In this document: piece after piece, positions 13,029-24,879 of the stretch
Layout: every line of letters starts with the position of its first letter
Numbering within the stretch: the stretch's first letter is position 1
Origin: Tolypeutes matacus
Taxonomy: Eukaryota; Chordata; Mammalia; Cingulata; Chlamyphoridae
Length of the DNA stretch: 64,000 nucleotides
Assembly: GCA_026826555.1 (NCBI GenBank)
Contig: JAKSZT010054304.1
Coordinates: forward strand, 32,691,188 to 32,755,187
Direction of reading: 5' to 3'
Translations under genes and position numbers: made by a program
The notes under the pieces: model-generated
Databases searched by the model: none
What the model was told of the DNA's origin: nothing
Seen by the model: the letters and a program-made list of their open reading frames with translations, nothing else

Positions 13029-14765
13029 GAAAGTGAAAAGGCAGCCTACTCAATGGGAGAAAATATTTGGTAAACATTTATCCGATAAACAGTAAACATT
13101 TATCCAGCATATATAAAGAAATTCTACATCTCAAAAATAAAAAGACTTGCAACCAATTTGAAAAATGGGCAAAAGACTTGAATAAACACTTTTCCAAAGA
13201 AGAAATAGAAATGGCTAAAAAGCAGTTGAAAAGATGCTCCACATCACTAGCTTTTAGGAAATGCAAATCAAAACTACAATGAAATATCACCTTATAGCCA
13301 TTAGACTGGTGGCTATTAAAAAAACAGAGGACTACAATTATTAGAGAGGATGTGGATGAAAGGGAACACTTATCCACTGCTGGTGGGAATGCAGAATGGT
13401 GCAACCATAGAGGAGGATGGTTTGGCAGTTCCTTAGCAAACTAACTATAGAACTGCCATATGATCTGGCAATCCCACCACTGGGTATATACACAGAAGAA
13501 TTGAAAGCAGGGACACAAATAGAGCATACCAATGTTCATAGTGGTATTAGTCACAAATGCCAAAAGCTGAAAACAACCCAACTGTCCTTCAGCAGATGAA
13601 TGGATTAGAAATTTACTGTATGTACGTACAAAGGAATATTAATCAGCTGTAAGATGGAATGAAGTATTGACACATGGGACAACATGGAAGACTCTTGAAC
13701 ATCTTATGTTGAGTGAAGTAAGCCAGTCACTGAAGGACAAATATTGCATGGCTTCACTGATATGACCTAACCAAATTGAGCAGACTCACAGAGCTAAAGA
13801 CTGGAAGATAGGTTATCAGGAGACTGAAAGGGCATAGAAAGTGGTGAGCTGATGCTCAATATTGGTGAATCCTATGATAAGGTGGAAGGCTTGATTTGGC
13901 TGTGGATGTGGGTGAGGGTGTAGGGATGTGAGTGGGGTCAACAGTGCTGGAATGTGAGGATGAGTAGGGTGGGAGAATTGGGTTAGATTCATAGAAATGG
14001 AGGAGGGGCTGGAGGAAGGAAGAAGTGAACTCTGGGGATTTGTAGGTCTGTGGTTAAAACTATGATGGTGAGAATGTTCTTTTGGCAAATATGACAGGAA
14101 AGGGTTACTCGTGCAATGGGTCAGGGGTGGGAGGATATGTGGGATAGGGTACACATGGGGCATGTTTTCTATGGAATATGAAAGTGTTCATTTTGTCATA
14201 GGGTTTGATCTGAGTGGGTGGAGACCTATAAAATAAACGAGAAAATATTAAACTTCTTTCCTGGGGAGTCCTGCTATGTTCTCAATTAGAGGGGAAAGAA
14301 TCTCTTGAGAACATAGGCTGTGCCTAATAAAAGAAAACAAACCAATATGTCAAGCCCTCAATATTATTGCAAGCAACTATAAAACTTACTCTTAAAAATT
14401 GAAACTTAGTAGTTACCGTAGGTTCCAAGGGGAGGGGAAGGGAAGAACAGATGGAACATCATGCATTTTTAGGTCATTGAACGTGTTCTACACGACTTTG
14501 TAATGACAGATACAGGCCATTATACATTTTGTCAAAACCTATAAAAGTGCAAAATGTAAACCAGAATGTAAAATATTTACTATGGTTAGTAGCAATACTT
14601 CAACATTTGTTCATCAATTTTAACAAATGTACCATATACATGTAAGATGTTATTAACAGTGGAAAATGTAAGAAGGAGAGGGTGGACTATATGGTAATCC
14701 CCTATATTTGCAATGTGACTTCTCTGTAACCTGAAGTTTCTTTGAAAATAAAGAGAAAAAAAATA
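13029..14765 (+). mobile_element. 5'-truncated L1 with ORF2 C-terminus, 3' UTR and A-rich tail
   Basis: It starts inside ORF2 and runs through the stop region near 13800, the G-rich 3' UTR (13810-14230) and the conserved 3' end (14404-14750) to an A-rich tail at 14748-14765. This is the most complete L1 3' end in the window and serves as reference for the other copies. It landed in a MIR; a target duplication is not obvious beyond a few A-rich bases. Confidence 0.85.
13035..13800 (+). pseudogene. L1 ORF2 C-terminal fragment, frameshifted
   Basis: The plus-strand frame at 13067-13282 contains '[13 protein letters not shown]', a hallmark of the C-terminal region of mammalian L1 ORF2. Homology continues in another frame at 13417-13599 with 'PYDLAIPPLGIY'. 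The shift between the two frames and later stops make it a dead copy. Only the part downstream of the reverse transcriptase domain is present. Confidence 0.85.
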
Positions 14766-14869
14766 AGACATTGAGGGGAAATACAGAAGAAATTGTCACT
14801 GCACATAAAAGATAACATATCTTATGGTGATGAAAGACATAATGCAATAAAATTTTTTCTTTTGCATTT

Positions 14870-15000
14870 ATTTGTTATTTATTATTATTGCTTTTACATT
14901 TTTTAATTTTATTTTTTGGATTTGTTTTTTTTTCTTTTTTTATTCAAGTATATCACTCAAACATACATAAACAATAAGTATGTAGTAATAGTTGTGAGGA
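14870..15000 (-). mobile_element. Short L1 3' end stub, minus orientation
   Basis: A T-rich head (14880-14942) followed by 'caagtatatcactcaaac' and 'acataaacaataagtatg', which I recall as an L1 3' end seen in reverse in armadillo DNA. It abuts the plus-strand L1 at 15001. Confidence 0.45.
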
Positions 15001-16208
15001 TCCCTATCTCACACCTTATATAAAAATTAACTCAAAATGGAACAAAAACCTAAATATAAAAGCAAGAACCATAAAGCTTCTAGAAGAAAATGTAGGAAAA
15101 TATCTTCAAAATCTGGTGGTATGTGGTGGATTCTTAAAAGCGATAAGAGGAAGACTGAGCTGAGCTGTTGATGTTTAATATATGTAGAAGTTTTAATTAA
15201 CTTTACTGTAAAAGTGGGGAAATGAGAAGAGTTGATGGTAACACATTATAGCGAGTAATGGCTGGTTTTGGGTTTGTTTTTAAGGAGGTTTTGGAGTGCA
15301 GAAGGTCGCAACTGTGGCAGGGGAGGATCACTGGAGTGGGGTGTCAGTGGTGGGGGGAGCTGTGGGGAGGGGTGAACCTGGGGCATGCTTCTATGGGATA
15401 TGAATGTGTTCAAGTGGTCATGGGGTGTTGTCACAGTGGGTGGAGAACCACACAATAACTGAAAGAATATTGAATTCTCATCCTGGGGAGTCCTGCTACA
15501 TTCTCTAATAGAGTAGTAAGAATCTCTAGAGTACACAGGCAGTACCTAGAGAAGGAGGACAAACCAATGCACTAGGTCCTTGATGTTGATGCTTGTACTT
15601 ATGAACCTCATTCTTGTGAAATTGAAACTTAGCCTAGAATTATATATTGCCTAAGAGTTATCTACTGAAAGCTCCTTGTTGCTCAAATTTGGCCATTCTC
15701 TAAACCAACCTCAGCATATAAACTCATTACCATCCCTCTGGTGTGGGACATGTCTCCTGTGGATAAGTCTCTCTGGCACCAAGGTATTAATACCGAGAGC
15801 CAGCTAGCAATGCATTTAGAAACAGACCTTGAACAAAAGGGGGAAATTTTAAATACAAATGAGTTTTTATGGCTAAGAGATTTCAAAGTGAATTGGGAGG
15901 TCCTTCCAGCAGTTGTGCTTATTCATGTCTCAGGAGGATATCACTGACTGCCACAGTAAACTGTGCTTCAAGCAGGGGGGCTCCTGAGGGGTCTAGAGAC
16001 ATCTAGACACTATAAGCAGGGCAGACAATCCTAGGAATTTGGCAACCTGTTAGTGGGCCTTACCTTGGAATATATGGTAAATTATCCCCCTAATGTATCA
16101 GAATTAGACTCACTTATAATTTTCCTACACATGGCTCCTATGCTTCTTTTATTTGAACTTATAATTAGCACTATACTTGTTAAATATGTGTCTCAGAGAA
16201 TTAAATCT
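15001..16208 (+). mobile_element. L1 ORF2 end plus 3' UTR, truncated at the 3' side
   Basis: 15001-15125 encodes an ORF2 segment (pattern like 'SKWNKNLNIKARTIKLLEEN'). It then jumps directly to 3' UTR sequence, so about 0.7 kb of ORF2 present in the 13029 copy is missing. The 3' UTR resembles 13850-14400 and then runs on to 16208, where it ends inside the 3' UTR with no poly(A). Confidence 0.75.
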
Positions 16209-17150
16209 GCTGAATGTTCTTATGCTGGTTCTTCCCTCTCCCTCTTCCTCTCCCTCTCCTCAAAACCTCTGGTGGCCACCACCTTTATATCATTAACAAA
16301 AGTTCCTCCATTGCTAGAATAATAATAAGTCTATAATAAAATAATTATAACTGTACTTTAGTCCATTTTTCATTCCCCAGTCTTGAGGATTATGGGATGG
16401 TTATGCCCACTCTGTTTCCGATTGAGAGAGGGCTTAGATCTCATGGGGCATCTTGGATGGAATTATCTTGTTTGCAGTTGCAGGCACTCTCTGTTTCTTG
16501 GGATGGGCTTTATCCATTATCATCTCCTCGTTTGTTTTCCTAGGTGAGACCATTGAACTGAAGAGTAGGTGCTCCAACTCTGGTGCGATTCAGGGCTCAG
16601 CTGGTACATGAATGGACCAAAGATTTAAGTCTCTCGCACATATATTTAACAAATATAGTGCTAATTATAAGTTCAAATAAAAGAGGCAGAAGAGCTGTGC
16701 ATAGGGAAACTAAAAGTGTATCTAACTTTGCTTATACTAGTGAACATAAATTCCAAAGTAAGACCCACTGATAGGGTGCTGCATTTTTGAGCTTATCAGC
16801 CTTGCTTATAGTGTCTGGATGTCTCTAGAGCCTCAGAAGCCCAGCTGTTTGAGGCACTGTTTACTGTGGCAGTCAATGAGATCCTGCTGAGATGTTCATA
16901 AGTGTAACCTCTGGAATGACCTTTCTACCCACTTTGAAAACTCTTAGCCATAAGAAACTCATTTGTATTTACCATTTCCCCCTTTCGGTGAAGGTCTTTT
17001 TTCAGATGCATTGCTAGTTGGTGCTTGGTGATAATCCCTTGGTGCCAAGGAAGCTCATCCCCAAGAGTCATGTCCCACACTGGGGGTGCATGGAGGAAGG
17101 TAGTGCTTTTATATGCTGAGTTTGGCTTAGAGAGAGGCCATATATATACT
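16209..17150 (-). mobile_element. L1 3' UTR, inverted relative to its neighbour
   Basis: The reverse complement of 16626-17150 matches 15661-16208 at roughly 80% by eye. The remainder (16209-16625) matches the 3' UTR at 100-440. The element lacks the last part of the 3' UTR and any poly(T) at its left end, so it has been truncated at the junction with the plus-strand copy. Confidence 0.8.
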
Positions 17151-17254
17151 GCCTAAGATTTACCTCCTGAAATCCTCCTAAATAACTCTTGAATCCACTA
17201 ACAAGTTTTATTCCATTTAAATTTCTCTTCTCTTATTCCAGGCTTTTCTGAATT

Positions 17255-17580
17255 TTTCAAAATTGACCTGATTGTTCTCTCTATCCCTGATCTTTACATT
17301 GCAATGTATTCTCTACACTATAACCCTAATTAGTTTTAAAAAGCAAAAGTCTAACAAAGTAGCACCTTTGCTTAAAATCATCATTTTTTGTTGTTGTTGT
17401 TGTTGTTTCTTTTGCATTGGCCTTAAATGAAATCTGAACTACTTGACATGACATATAAGGTCTTTCAGATACTAGAAACTTCTTACCTCTCATGCCTCAT
17501 CTCTTACCCTCATTATTTATGGTCTGGTCATTCTGAACTGTTTTCAGTTAGCCAAACATGCTCTTCCTACCTCTCTTGTA
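17255..17580 (+). mobile_element. L2 fragment
   Basis: Follows the L2 3' region in order: 'cacctttgcttaaaatcatc' (17363), then 'tgaaatctgaactacttga' (17426), then the block to 17580. An inserted (TTG)n run lies at 17386-17409. Confidence 0.6.
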
Positions 17581-17775
17581 GGCACTGGTAAATACCAATG
17601 AAGAAAACATACAATATCCCTGCTTTCAGTGACTTTACTTTCTAATGGAAGTTGTCAAGGGAAAAAATATTTTATGTGGTTCAAATAGAGTTTAAAGACA
17701 TTATCCTGCTGAGGAGCATCAAGGAGAAACTGATGCCCAGGAAATTCCCTGAGAAGAAGAGTATTTGAAATTTTA
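17581..17775 (-). mobile_element. L2 fragment, minus orientation
   Basis: 'ggcactggtaaataccaatg' at 17581 followed by 'atccctgctttcagtgact' (17616) matches the reverse complement of the L2 3' end. It lies back to back with the plus-strand L2 before it. Confidence 0.45.
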
Positions 17776-17929
17776 CAGGGAAAGAAAAAGAAAGAACGCA
17801 TGCCAGGGTGGTTTAGTTTAGATTGCAGTTTCTTTCATCTCTAACTGCTAGAAACATTCAGATTACTCCAATTTTGTGTCCTTTGCTTGGGATTATTGGT
17901 GCAATTCCAGAGCAGTTCCTTTGAAAGCT

Positions 17930-18000
17930 GTTTTTTTGTTGTTGTTGTTTTGTTTTGTTTTTAGTTTAGTGTTTTTTTGTTTTGTTTTGTTTTGTTTTAT
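17930..18000 (+). repeat. (TTG)n / (TTTTG)n low-complexity tract
   Basis: T and G only for most of 70 bases, with TTG and TTTTG units. It could be the tail of an old minus-strand retroelement, but no body is recognised beside it. Confidence 0.85.
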
Positions 18001-18214
18001 CTTTGCAGTTTGTATTTTAACCAAAGTTCAGAGGAGGGAAAAATAGCAAACAAAAAAGTAGAAGCCTTGGGTTTGTGGAGGGAAGTCAAGGAAGCACTTA
18101 TTTAAGCAAGGCAAACTTTGGACTCTCCATCATGTCTTTTTTATCCCTTTACAAAAGACAGTATTAGCAATGAACATTTTCCTCACCGCATATTTTATAA
18201 AATCATATTATTTT

Positions 18215-18375
18215 TTCACTAAGTGCTATTACTGACAACTCCATGAGGAGGGATCTATTATTATCCCTAGGTTACAGATGTAAAGACTGAGTCACAGAGA
18301 GTTTAATTAACTTGTCCGGAGTTACACATCCAGAAAGCTGCCAAACAAGGTTTTGAGAGATCCTGTGTTCTTACT
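18215..18375 (+). mobile_element. MIR SINE
   Basis: 'tattattatccctaggttac' (18256) through 'gactgagtcacagagag' (18285) to the block ending about 18350 reproduces the MIR core and following region in order. Diverged, as expected for a pre-eutherian SINE. Confidence 0.8.
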
Positions 18376-19549
18376 CACTATGATTATCTGCTCTTCAGTA
18401 AATGATTTGTTGAATAAAGGAACAATGAGCATTTTCCCTTAGAAGGTAGAAACAGACTTTCCTAAAAAACTCAGAATGCTAATCAGGTATTTTACTGCCA
18501 ACCTATTTTTAAGAAGCTGATCTGAACACTGCTATATTGAATCTACTTGGTATTCATGATTTGAGGACTTATTCCAATCTCCCTAGGATTCTTCTCTAAA
18601 AGACTATCTGAGGAATACTAATATAAAGTGAGAATTATTTTATATCTTCCAGCTTAAAATGGAAAGCATAATACTATATAAATAAAAGATTATAGATTGT
18701 ACTTTATTAAACATAAAAGCAATTGTTCTTTTTTATTGTATCATTAATAGACATTTAAACTTCCTGCCTGAAGAAAAAATATTAAATGAAGTAGTGATAT
18801 TTGAGTTTAATTGTAATGCAAAATATGCTTCCACATCCATAAAATGTAAGTTAATGAGCCCCGTTTTTCCTTTCCTACTCTTAGGGGGTCTATCTTCAGA
18901 TGCTTCCATTTCCTTCTCAGTCTATATGGCGATTAAGAAGAAATAACTACATTCACTATTCAGGGCTTGGTGTCAGTCTTTATCCCCTAAATTTATTCTG
19001 AAGTATAGTAGGAAGTCAGGAAGAATAGTAGTCTGGAAATCTGAATTCCAGTTTTACTTCTGCTATTTGTCTGTGGTCACTAAAATAAGTCACTTGACTT
19101 TAATTAACTTTTCTGAAAATAGGGAAAACTGCTTTGCCTTTATATCATGTTATTGATATATTTATATTAAATTATAAAATTAGACCTGTCTCTACTGTTA
19201 GTTGCATGACTTGAGAAATGTCACTTAAAAACTCAGATAGCCAGTTTTCTTCTTTGTAAAATAAGGCATCATCTAGATTATTACCAGTGTTATTTTGAAC
19301 TCCAACTTTCTACATGTACAAATAAGATAATGTAACTTTGAGAACAATATGAGGGTAAGGGAATGGCTTGGCTCACTGGGATTCTACAAGTGATGCCATT
19401 GGTCATCCACTGCTTCCACTGTTCCCCATCAGGCTCTACAGTAATTTATAACTCAATGTTTTTTCATTTCCGTAATTTTCCTGATAAGTCATTCAAAAAG
19501 GCAAATCTGGCATTACCAATCTCTTAAGCTATTTCACAACTAAATGTTT
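18376..19549. other. Unannotated sequence
   Basis: AT-rich, non-repetitive to my eye, no long frame. A MIR-like passage ('ggtcactaaaataagtcac') occurs near 19077-19095 but is too short to call. Confidence 0.4.
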
Positions 19550-20571
19550 GCTCACAGGATAAAGCTCAAATTGTTTAGAAAGGCATAAGAGCTCCTCATA
19601 TTATGCCCACATTCCCAGCATTATTTACTGAATTTTTCTAAATGTTACACTTGAGGTGAAATTATGTAGGGCCACATAGGCCATAGTAAATACTTTATAT
19701 TTAATTCTAAGAGAGATGGGAAGCAGTTGGATGGATGGTTATAATTCTAGGAGAATAATCATTCTCGATTTAATTTGAAAAAATATCTTTGGTTGTTGTG
19801 AGACAATTGGATTATAAAGAAAGCAAGAATAATCAGGGAAACATAAAAACAATTTAATAATCCAGTTGGGAGCTTCTGTGGTTTGCCCTAAAATGGGAAT
19901 ATAATAGATGAAGAAAAAAGTGGACATATTAAGGCTATATATTAGTAAAATATTTTGAAGGATGTTAGGATTTTAGATTGTACGTATGATGAAGGAAAGG
20001 AGGGAATAAAGAATAATATCAAAAGAATCTTCTTGAACATCCGAAAAGATGGTAGTACCATTTACAGAAGAGAGAAGGAAGATTAACGGACTTGTATAAT
20101 GGCAATGTGGAGCTTGAAGTGCCTATTAGACAAGACATAATCACTTCCTAAATGTTAAACAGAATACTTAAGCTTAGTAGTTTGAGTTCATCTAAAGAAA
20201 GTGAGGGGAAGCTGATGGATAGTCATCAGCAAATAGAAAACATCTAAAGCCACAGAAAGGCTACACAATCACCTAAGGAGATCACACAAATGTTGAATAG
20301 AAAAAGGATAAAAAAACAAGCTCTGCATTACCCAAAATTTATGTCAGGAAGATGAGTTAGACATGGGATGGCAAAAAGACATAAAGATTGGCCAGTATAA
20401 TAAGGAAAGAAAATCAGAATATTGGATGCCATAACTTCCTATTACTGCTGTATCAAATTACCACAGACTTAGTGGTTGAAAGCAATGCAAATTTATTCTC
20501 TTACAGTTTGGGAGATGAGAAGTCTAAAATGGGTTGCCAGAGATACATTTTTTCTGGAGGCTCTAGGGGAG

Positions 20572-21608
20572 TATTTTAGTTTGCCAGGATGCTATAACAA
20601 ATATCACGGACTAGTTGGCTTAAAAAACATGAATTTATTGATTCATAGTTTTGGAGGCTAGAAGTCCAAAATCAAGGTATCTTTAGGGCCATGCTTTCTC
20701 TGAAGCCTGTTGTGTTCTGGTGAAGGCTTACCAGCAATACTTAACTCAATAGCTGCCTCCGTCACATGTCTATCTCTCTCCCCACCTATCTCCTACTGAG
20801 TGTCTAAACTTCTTCTGTTTATAAGGACTCCAGTCATTTTTTATTAAAATCTACCCTGATTCAATTTAACCTCACCTTAACTAACAGCATATTCAAAGAT
20901 CCAATTTACAAATGGTTTCACATCTAAAAGACCAGGGATTAGGATTTGAACATTGTATTAGTCTGCCAAAGGGGTTCTGCTGCAAAGCACAAGGAATCTG
21001 TTGGCTTTTATAAAGTGTATTTATTTGGGATGAAAGCTTACAGTTACAAGGTCCAAAAGAGTTCAATTCAAGGTTGTTTTCTCACCAGTCAGTTGCCCCA
21101 TGTTGAAGCAAGGTGGTCACAGATCTCTGCGAGGTTCAGCCTTCCCCTCTGGGTTTCCTCTCTCTCAGCTTGGCATGGGACTTGTCTCTCAGGGCTTCCT
21201 CTTTCCTGGCATAGGTCTTCTTTCTTTCCGGGTCTTCTGTAGCTTCCCTTCCCAAAGTCAGCTGCAAACTATCAGGCAAACGGCTTATCTTTCCCTGGGG
21301 ACCCACGATGAAAAATGACAGAGTTTTCTCTCTTCCTATGACTTCTTGAGTGAGTGTCCATCATAGCTGTCCACCAATGGAATAGGGACTCAACCTGAGT
21401 CTGCCTTACCTATGTGGTCAAATCAAAGCCCCAATCCTAACAAGTAATTTTATCAAGAGCCCCTCAACTGAATCCAATATAATCAAAATGTGTCACACCT
21501 AGAAAAATAGTTTAGTTTACAAGCATAATCTTTCTCTTTTTGAGACTCATAAATAATCTCAAACTGTCACAAGGATATCTTGTGGGGGATGTGGTTCAAT
21601 CTACAACA
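20572..21608 (-). mobile_element. MLT1-like LTR (middle), itself split
   Basis: 20572-20953 and 21572-21608 together read as one minus-strand MLT1-like LTR. The short right piece ('gatatcttgtgggggatgtg', 21574) joins naturally to the left piece ending 'gggattaggatttgaaca'. Flanks GGGAG (20567-20571) and GGGCG (21609-21613) are a plausible 5-bp target duplication with one change. Confidence 0.7.
20954..21571 (-). mobile_element. Lineage-type MaLR-like LTR (innermost)
   Basis: Starts TGTATTAGTC and ends CTGTCACA. In reverse it begins TGTGACAGTTTGAGAT and ends with 'ccctttggcagactaataca'. It shares these ends and an AATAAATAC polyadenylation tract with the plus-strand LTRs at 45850, 54788, 61579 and 62374. 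The flanks AACAT and AGGAT give at best a diverged target duplication. The open frames 20946-21242 and 21100-21318 (plus) are antisense by-products. Confidence 0.8.
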
Positions 21609-22599
21609 GGGCGAATAGGTTCCCTTGCCTTTTCCACCTTTTAGAGGCTGTACCTATTCCTTGGCTCATGGCCACACGTCACTCAGAACTCTGTTTTCTG
21701 TCATTTCATTCACTCCTCTTTTATACTTCTGCTTCCCTGATGATTATATTGGGCCTACCTGGATAATCCAGAGTAATCACCCTATTTCAGTTTCCTTTAC
21801 TTAATCACATCTGAACAGTCATTTTTGTCACACAAGATAATATGATCACATGTCCTGGATTTAGACTGTGGACATCTTTAGGAGGCCATTATTCAGATGA
21901 TCACAGTAGCAAAGAGATTCAAGTGTTTCACAGACAGCATGTGGTCAATGGCATTAAACAATGCAGAATTGTTGAGTCAAATGAGGACAGAGAAATGGTG
22001 CCTGGATTTGGCAGCTTAGGCACTGGTAACTTTAGCATTAACCTTTTGTTGCTAGATTGAAATAGGTTGAAGAGTATTTGGAAAATGAGGAAGTGAAGAC
22101 AAAGAATATAGAAAATTTTTTAGATATTTTGTTAGGAAAAGGGATAGGGAAATAGCAGTTAGCAGAAGAGGTGGGGTTAAAGGGAAGCCTATTTTTCAAA
22201 TGAAAAACATTAGATATTTTTTATATGTAGATATACAAATCCAATAAAGATGAAAAATTTTGTTATGAAAAAAGAATTAATAAATGCAGGATTGAAGCCC
22301 ATTATAAGGAAATAGAAGAAGGCATCAATGGTAAAATTGGAGAGGATAATATTTGCAGAACAAGTATTACTTCTTTCATCCATAAAAGTAGGAGGGAAGA
22401 GAGAGAAATCCTTTACAAATGCAGAAAACTGAGAATTTGGAGCTTGGCAGATGAGTGCCTCCCTTTATATGCATTCCTCTTTATCAATAAATTATAAAGT
22501 CTTCAGCTGAAGTTTTCAAGGTGGGCTTTATTTTAGGAGAGCAAGAAAATGATAGAACAGTAGCATTTTAAGATATTGAATGGAAAATAAAGTTATATT

Positions 22600-23131
22600 G
22601 CTGAGCTGTACAGAGTGCTTATTGTAAAACTCCTCAAATTATTCCTTATTGCCATTAGGGTAAAAACAAAAACTTTTACATCTGCCTTTAATAATCTATA
22701 TAGTTTGATCCCTTCCTATTAATGGAATCTTATCCCTCTCTCTGTCTTGCCATCTCAGGATTCTACTCATTCTGATATTCCTTTAGTTCCTCAAATATTC
22801 TAATTCTCCTCAAGGTCTTCCTTTTGTCAGAAATTCAGATAATTTCTCTTTTTGCCTGATCAACTCTTACTCAAGTCTCAGATGTCTGCTCTAACTTGAT
22901 TGCCTTACAGAAGACATCACTGACTTTGCACATATAGCAGCACACTTTCCTTAATAACTCATATAATACTTTGCATATATACATTTTTATGGAATTATAT
23001 AATTAATGATTATCCCACCCACTCAACTATAAATTACTGGAGAAGAGGGCCAGGTTTATTTGTGTCCAGTATTTTAATATGCATTATAATGTCTGACACA
23101 TGGTACTCAATGAATATTTGTTGAATGAACA
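22600..23131 (+). mobile_element. L2 3' end
   Basis: Long ordered match to the L2 3' end: 'taaaactcctcaaattattc', 'tactcaagtctcagatgtc' (22868), 'cttacagaagacatcactga' (22904), 'gtctgacacatggtactcaa' (23091) and the terminal 'atatttgttgaatgaac' (23115). It ends with the expected TGAA-type tail. Confidence 0.8.
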
Positions 23132-24521
23132 CAAGCTGGCATTAATATATTATACCAAGTCTCTACCACGACAGTGAACCTTGTTCGCTTGTTATAGACA
23201 CCATCATTATTAAGTTTATTTGATCTGCATGGATGTTATAAGTCATGGTCTAGCTTGCATTCATATTACTTAGAATGTATTTCTCAGGAACATTCTGGCC
23301 TAACACATAAGTTTCTGATACTACATTTTCTAAGCCACACAATGGGTTTCAACATTGCAAGAAAACCAGGTAGGATAAAAAAATTCTTGAATAATTTATT
23401 TACAATAAACAGTCTGACTGACTTTTCAAATTATATATATAGACATATATTTAGGCATATATATTTACACAATATATAATTTTTATTTACTTTATATATT
23501 ATATATTTATGCTATGAAATATATAACTATATATTACACATATAATTTAGATTATACAGATATATTTATATATACAGAATCTTTCTATTCCCTGCTCTTT
23601 ACAGATATATTAGAAGACTATATCCTGAAGCAGAATTGAAAAAGTAGAGAATAATGAGGACTGGGAAGAGATCAAAACAGAATAATAAGATGCCAGTTTA
23701 TATTTTAAAGTTTACAGGTATTATTATAATATCATACTTTTCTATATTAGCATACCTAAAATTTTATGACTGTCTTCGCAATCTTCAGTAGAATTTGGCA
23801 ATTTTTGTTTTACAAGAACAGTTTCCAAATTGATGTGCTATTTTAAATGATCTATAATGGTAGTTTTGAACTATAGAATTTCTCAAAATATTCAAAACAG
23901 GTGAACAAATGTTGCTTAAAATTTTCAAGAGAAAATAACTTTAAAGTCATACCTAAATTGAGAGGGAAACTCCCCAACATTTTTTTCCTGTATAAATAAT
24001 TTAAAACCATAATTTTAATAATAGAAAATATGGAATATAAATAAATAAATATATTGAAGATATCTACTCACTTATATATGTATAAAGATGTATATGTATA
24101 TATAGATCTGTATAGATACACATATATGCATATATACACAAATATACATGCAAATATATATACATATATTTATACTGTAAATATATATTTATATATGCAG
24201 ATATATAGAGATATTTGGGTCATATTATTTTTTCTTCTAGCCAGTGTTATATGATTTATTTTGAATGAATTTTTAACAATGTAAGGAATCATGTAAATAT
24301 TATTCTAATTCTGCTTCTGAAGAAGTTGATTTATTCTAGACAATATCAGATTTCTGATTTATTGAGAGGAAAATTTTCAAGCAACTTCCCAAGAGCTACA
24401 TTGTCATTCCATATCTCATTTTCAACCCATTTGCTCTTTGACTTGTGGATTCTTACCAGCTGTGCATATTCAACTGAATACTGCCCAGAATTCTGGAGTT
24501 CCTATCAGTTAATTCAGTTTT
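23132..24521. other. AT-rich sequence with TA-rich simple repeats
   Basis: Mostly A and T. TATA-rich low-complexity tracts lie at 23430-23580 and 24055-24215. The frame at 24054-24254 is a translation of the second tract (Tyr/Ile-rich) and not a gene. Confidence 0.6.
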
Positions 24522-24760
24522 ATAAACAAACTTTTTTTGAAAGTTTTTTTATGGAATATTTCAAATATACATAAAAGTAGAAAGATATTATGAATTCTAT
24601 GTAACCATCACCCAGCTACAATATCAACTCATTGCCATTCTTGTTTCATCCATATCCCCTTCCACTTTTAAGCAAATCCCAGGGATCATATTCATTTATC
24701 TGTAAATATTTCAGCCTATGTTTACTTATTTCTGTCCCTTTCCCCTTCTGGAGCTGATAT
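24522..24760 (-). mobile_element. Old L1 (L1ME-like) 3' UTR fragment
   Basis: 'tatggaatatttcaaatata' (24550), 'gtaaccatcacccagctac' (24601), 'aagcaaatcccagggatca' (24670) and 'tctgtaaatatttcagcc' (24699) occur in the order I remember for an ancient L1 3' end in reverse orientation. Confidence 0.55.
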
Positions 24761-24879
24761 TGAGGTCTTTTTAACCAAGTCAAGTGTATGCTTGACTATA
24801 AGATACTCAAGATGTGTTTGTTGAATGAATAATGACTGGGTCCTGTGTAGGGCTATTAGTAAGTGCCTGGTATATCTAA

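Larger units (their letters stand above)
20427..21905 (-). mobile_element. MLT1-like MaLR LTR (outer), split by later insertions
   Basis: 20427-20571 carries the reverse complement of an MLT1 3' end ('attactgctgtatcaaatt' at 20441). 21609-21905 carries the rest, through 'acctggataatccagagt' (21758), to the 5' end near 21905 ('ggaggccattattcagatg' at 21881). The break falls inside 'ggctctaggggag', with homology resuming at 21612. The terminal TG (20427) and CA (21905) fit an LTR; a matching 5-bp target duplication was not seen. Confidence 0.75.
19550..22460 (-). mobile_element. L2 remnant hosting a stack of LTR insertions
   Basis: 19650-20426 and 21906-22460 are two parts of one minus-strand L2. 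The left part holds 'gtagggccacataggcc' (19664), 'tggagcttgaagtgcctatt' (20107) and 'gtcatcagcaaatag' (20222). The right part holds 'gatggtg-like' tracts, 'tgaggacagagaaatgg' (21980) and 'agtgaagacaaagaatata'-type text (22092). They are consecutive in the L2 consensus, and the interruption is exactly the LTR stack at 20427-21905. The short 19550-19640 part reads as L2 in plus orientation and may be a separate piece. Confidence 0.6.

Noticed and set aside
15001..17150. Recent palindrome or assembly foldback
   Set aside because: The arms differ by roughly 20% by eye and are separated by about 0.4 kb of unmatched L1 sequence, so they are separate old copies.
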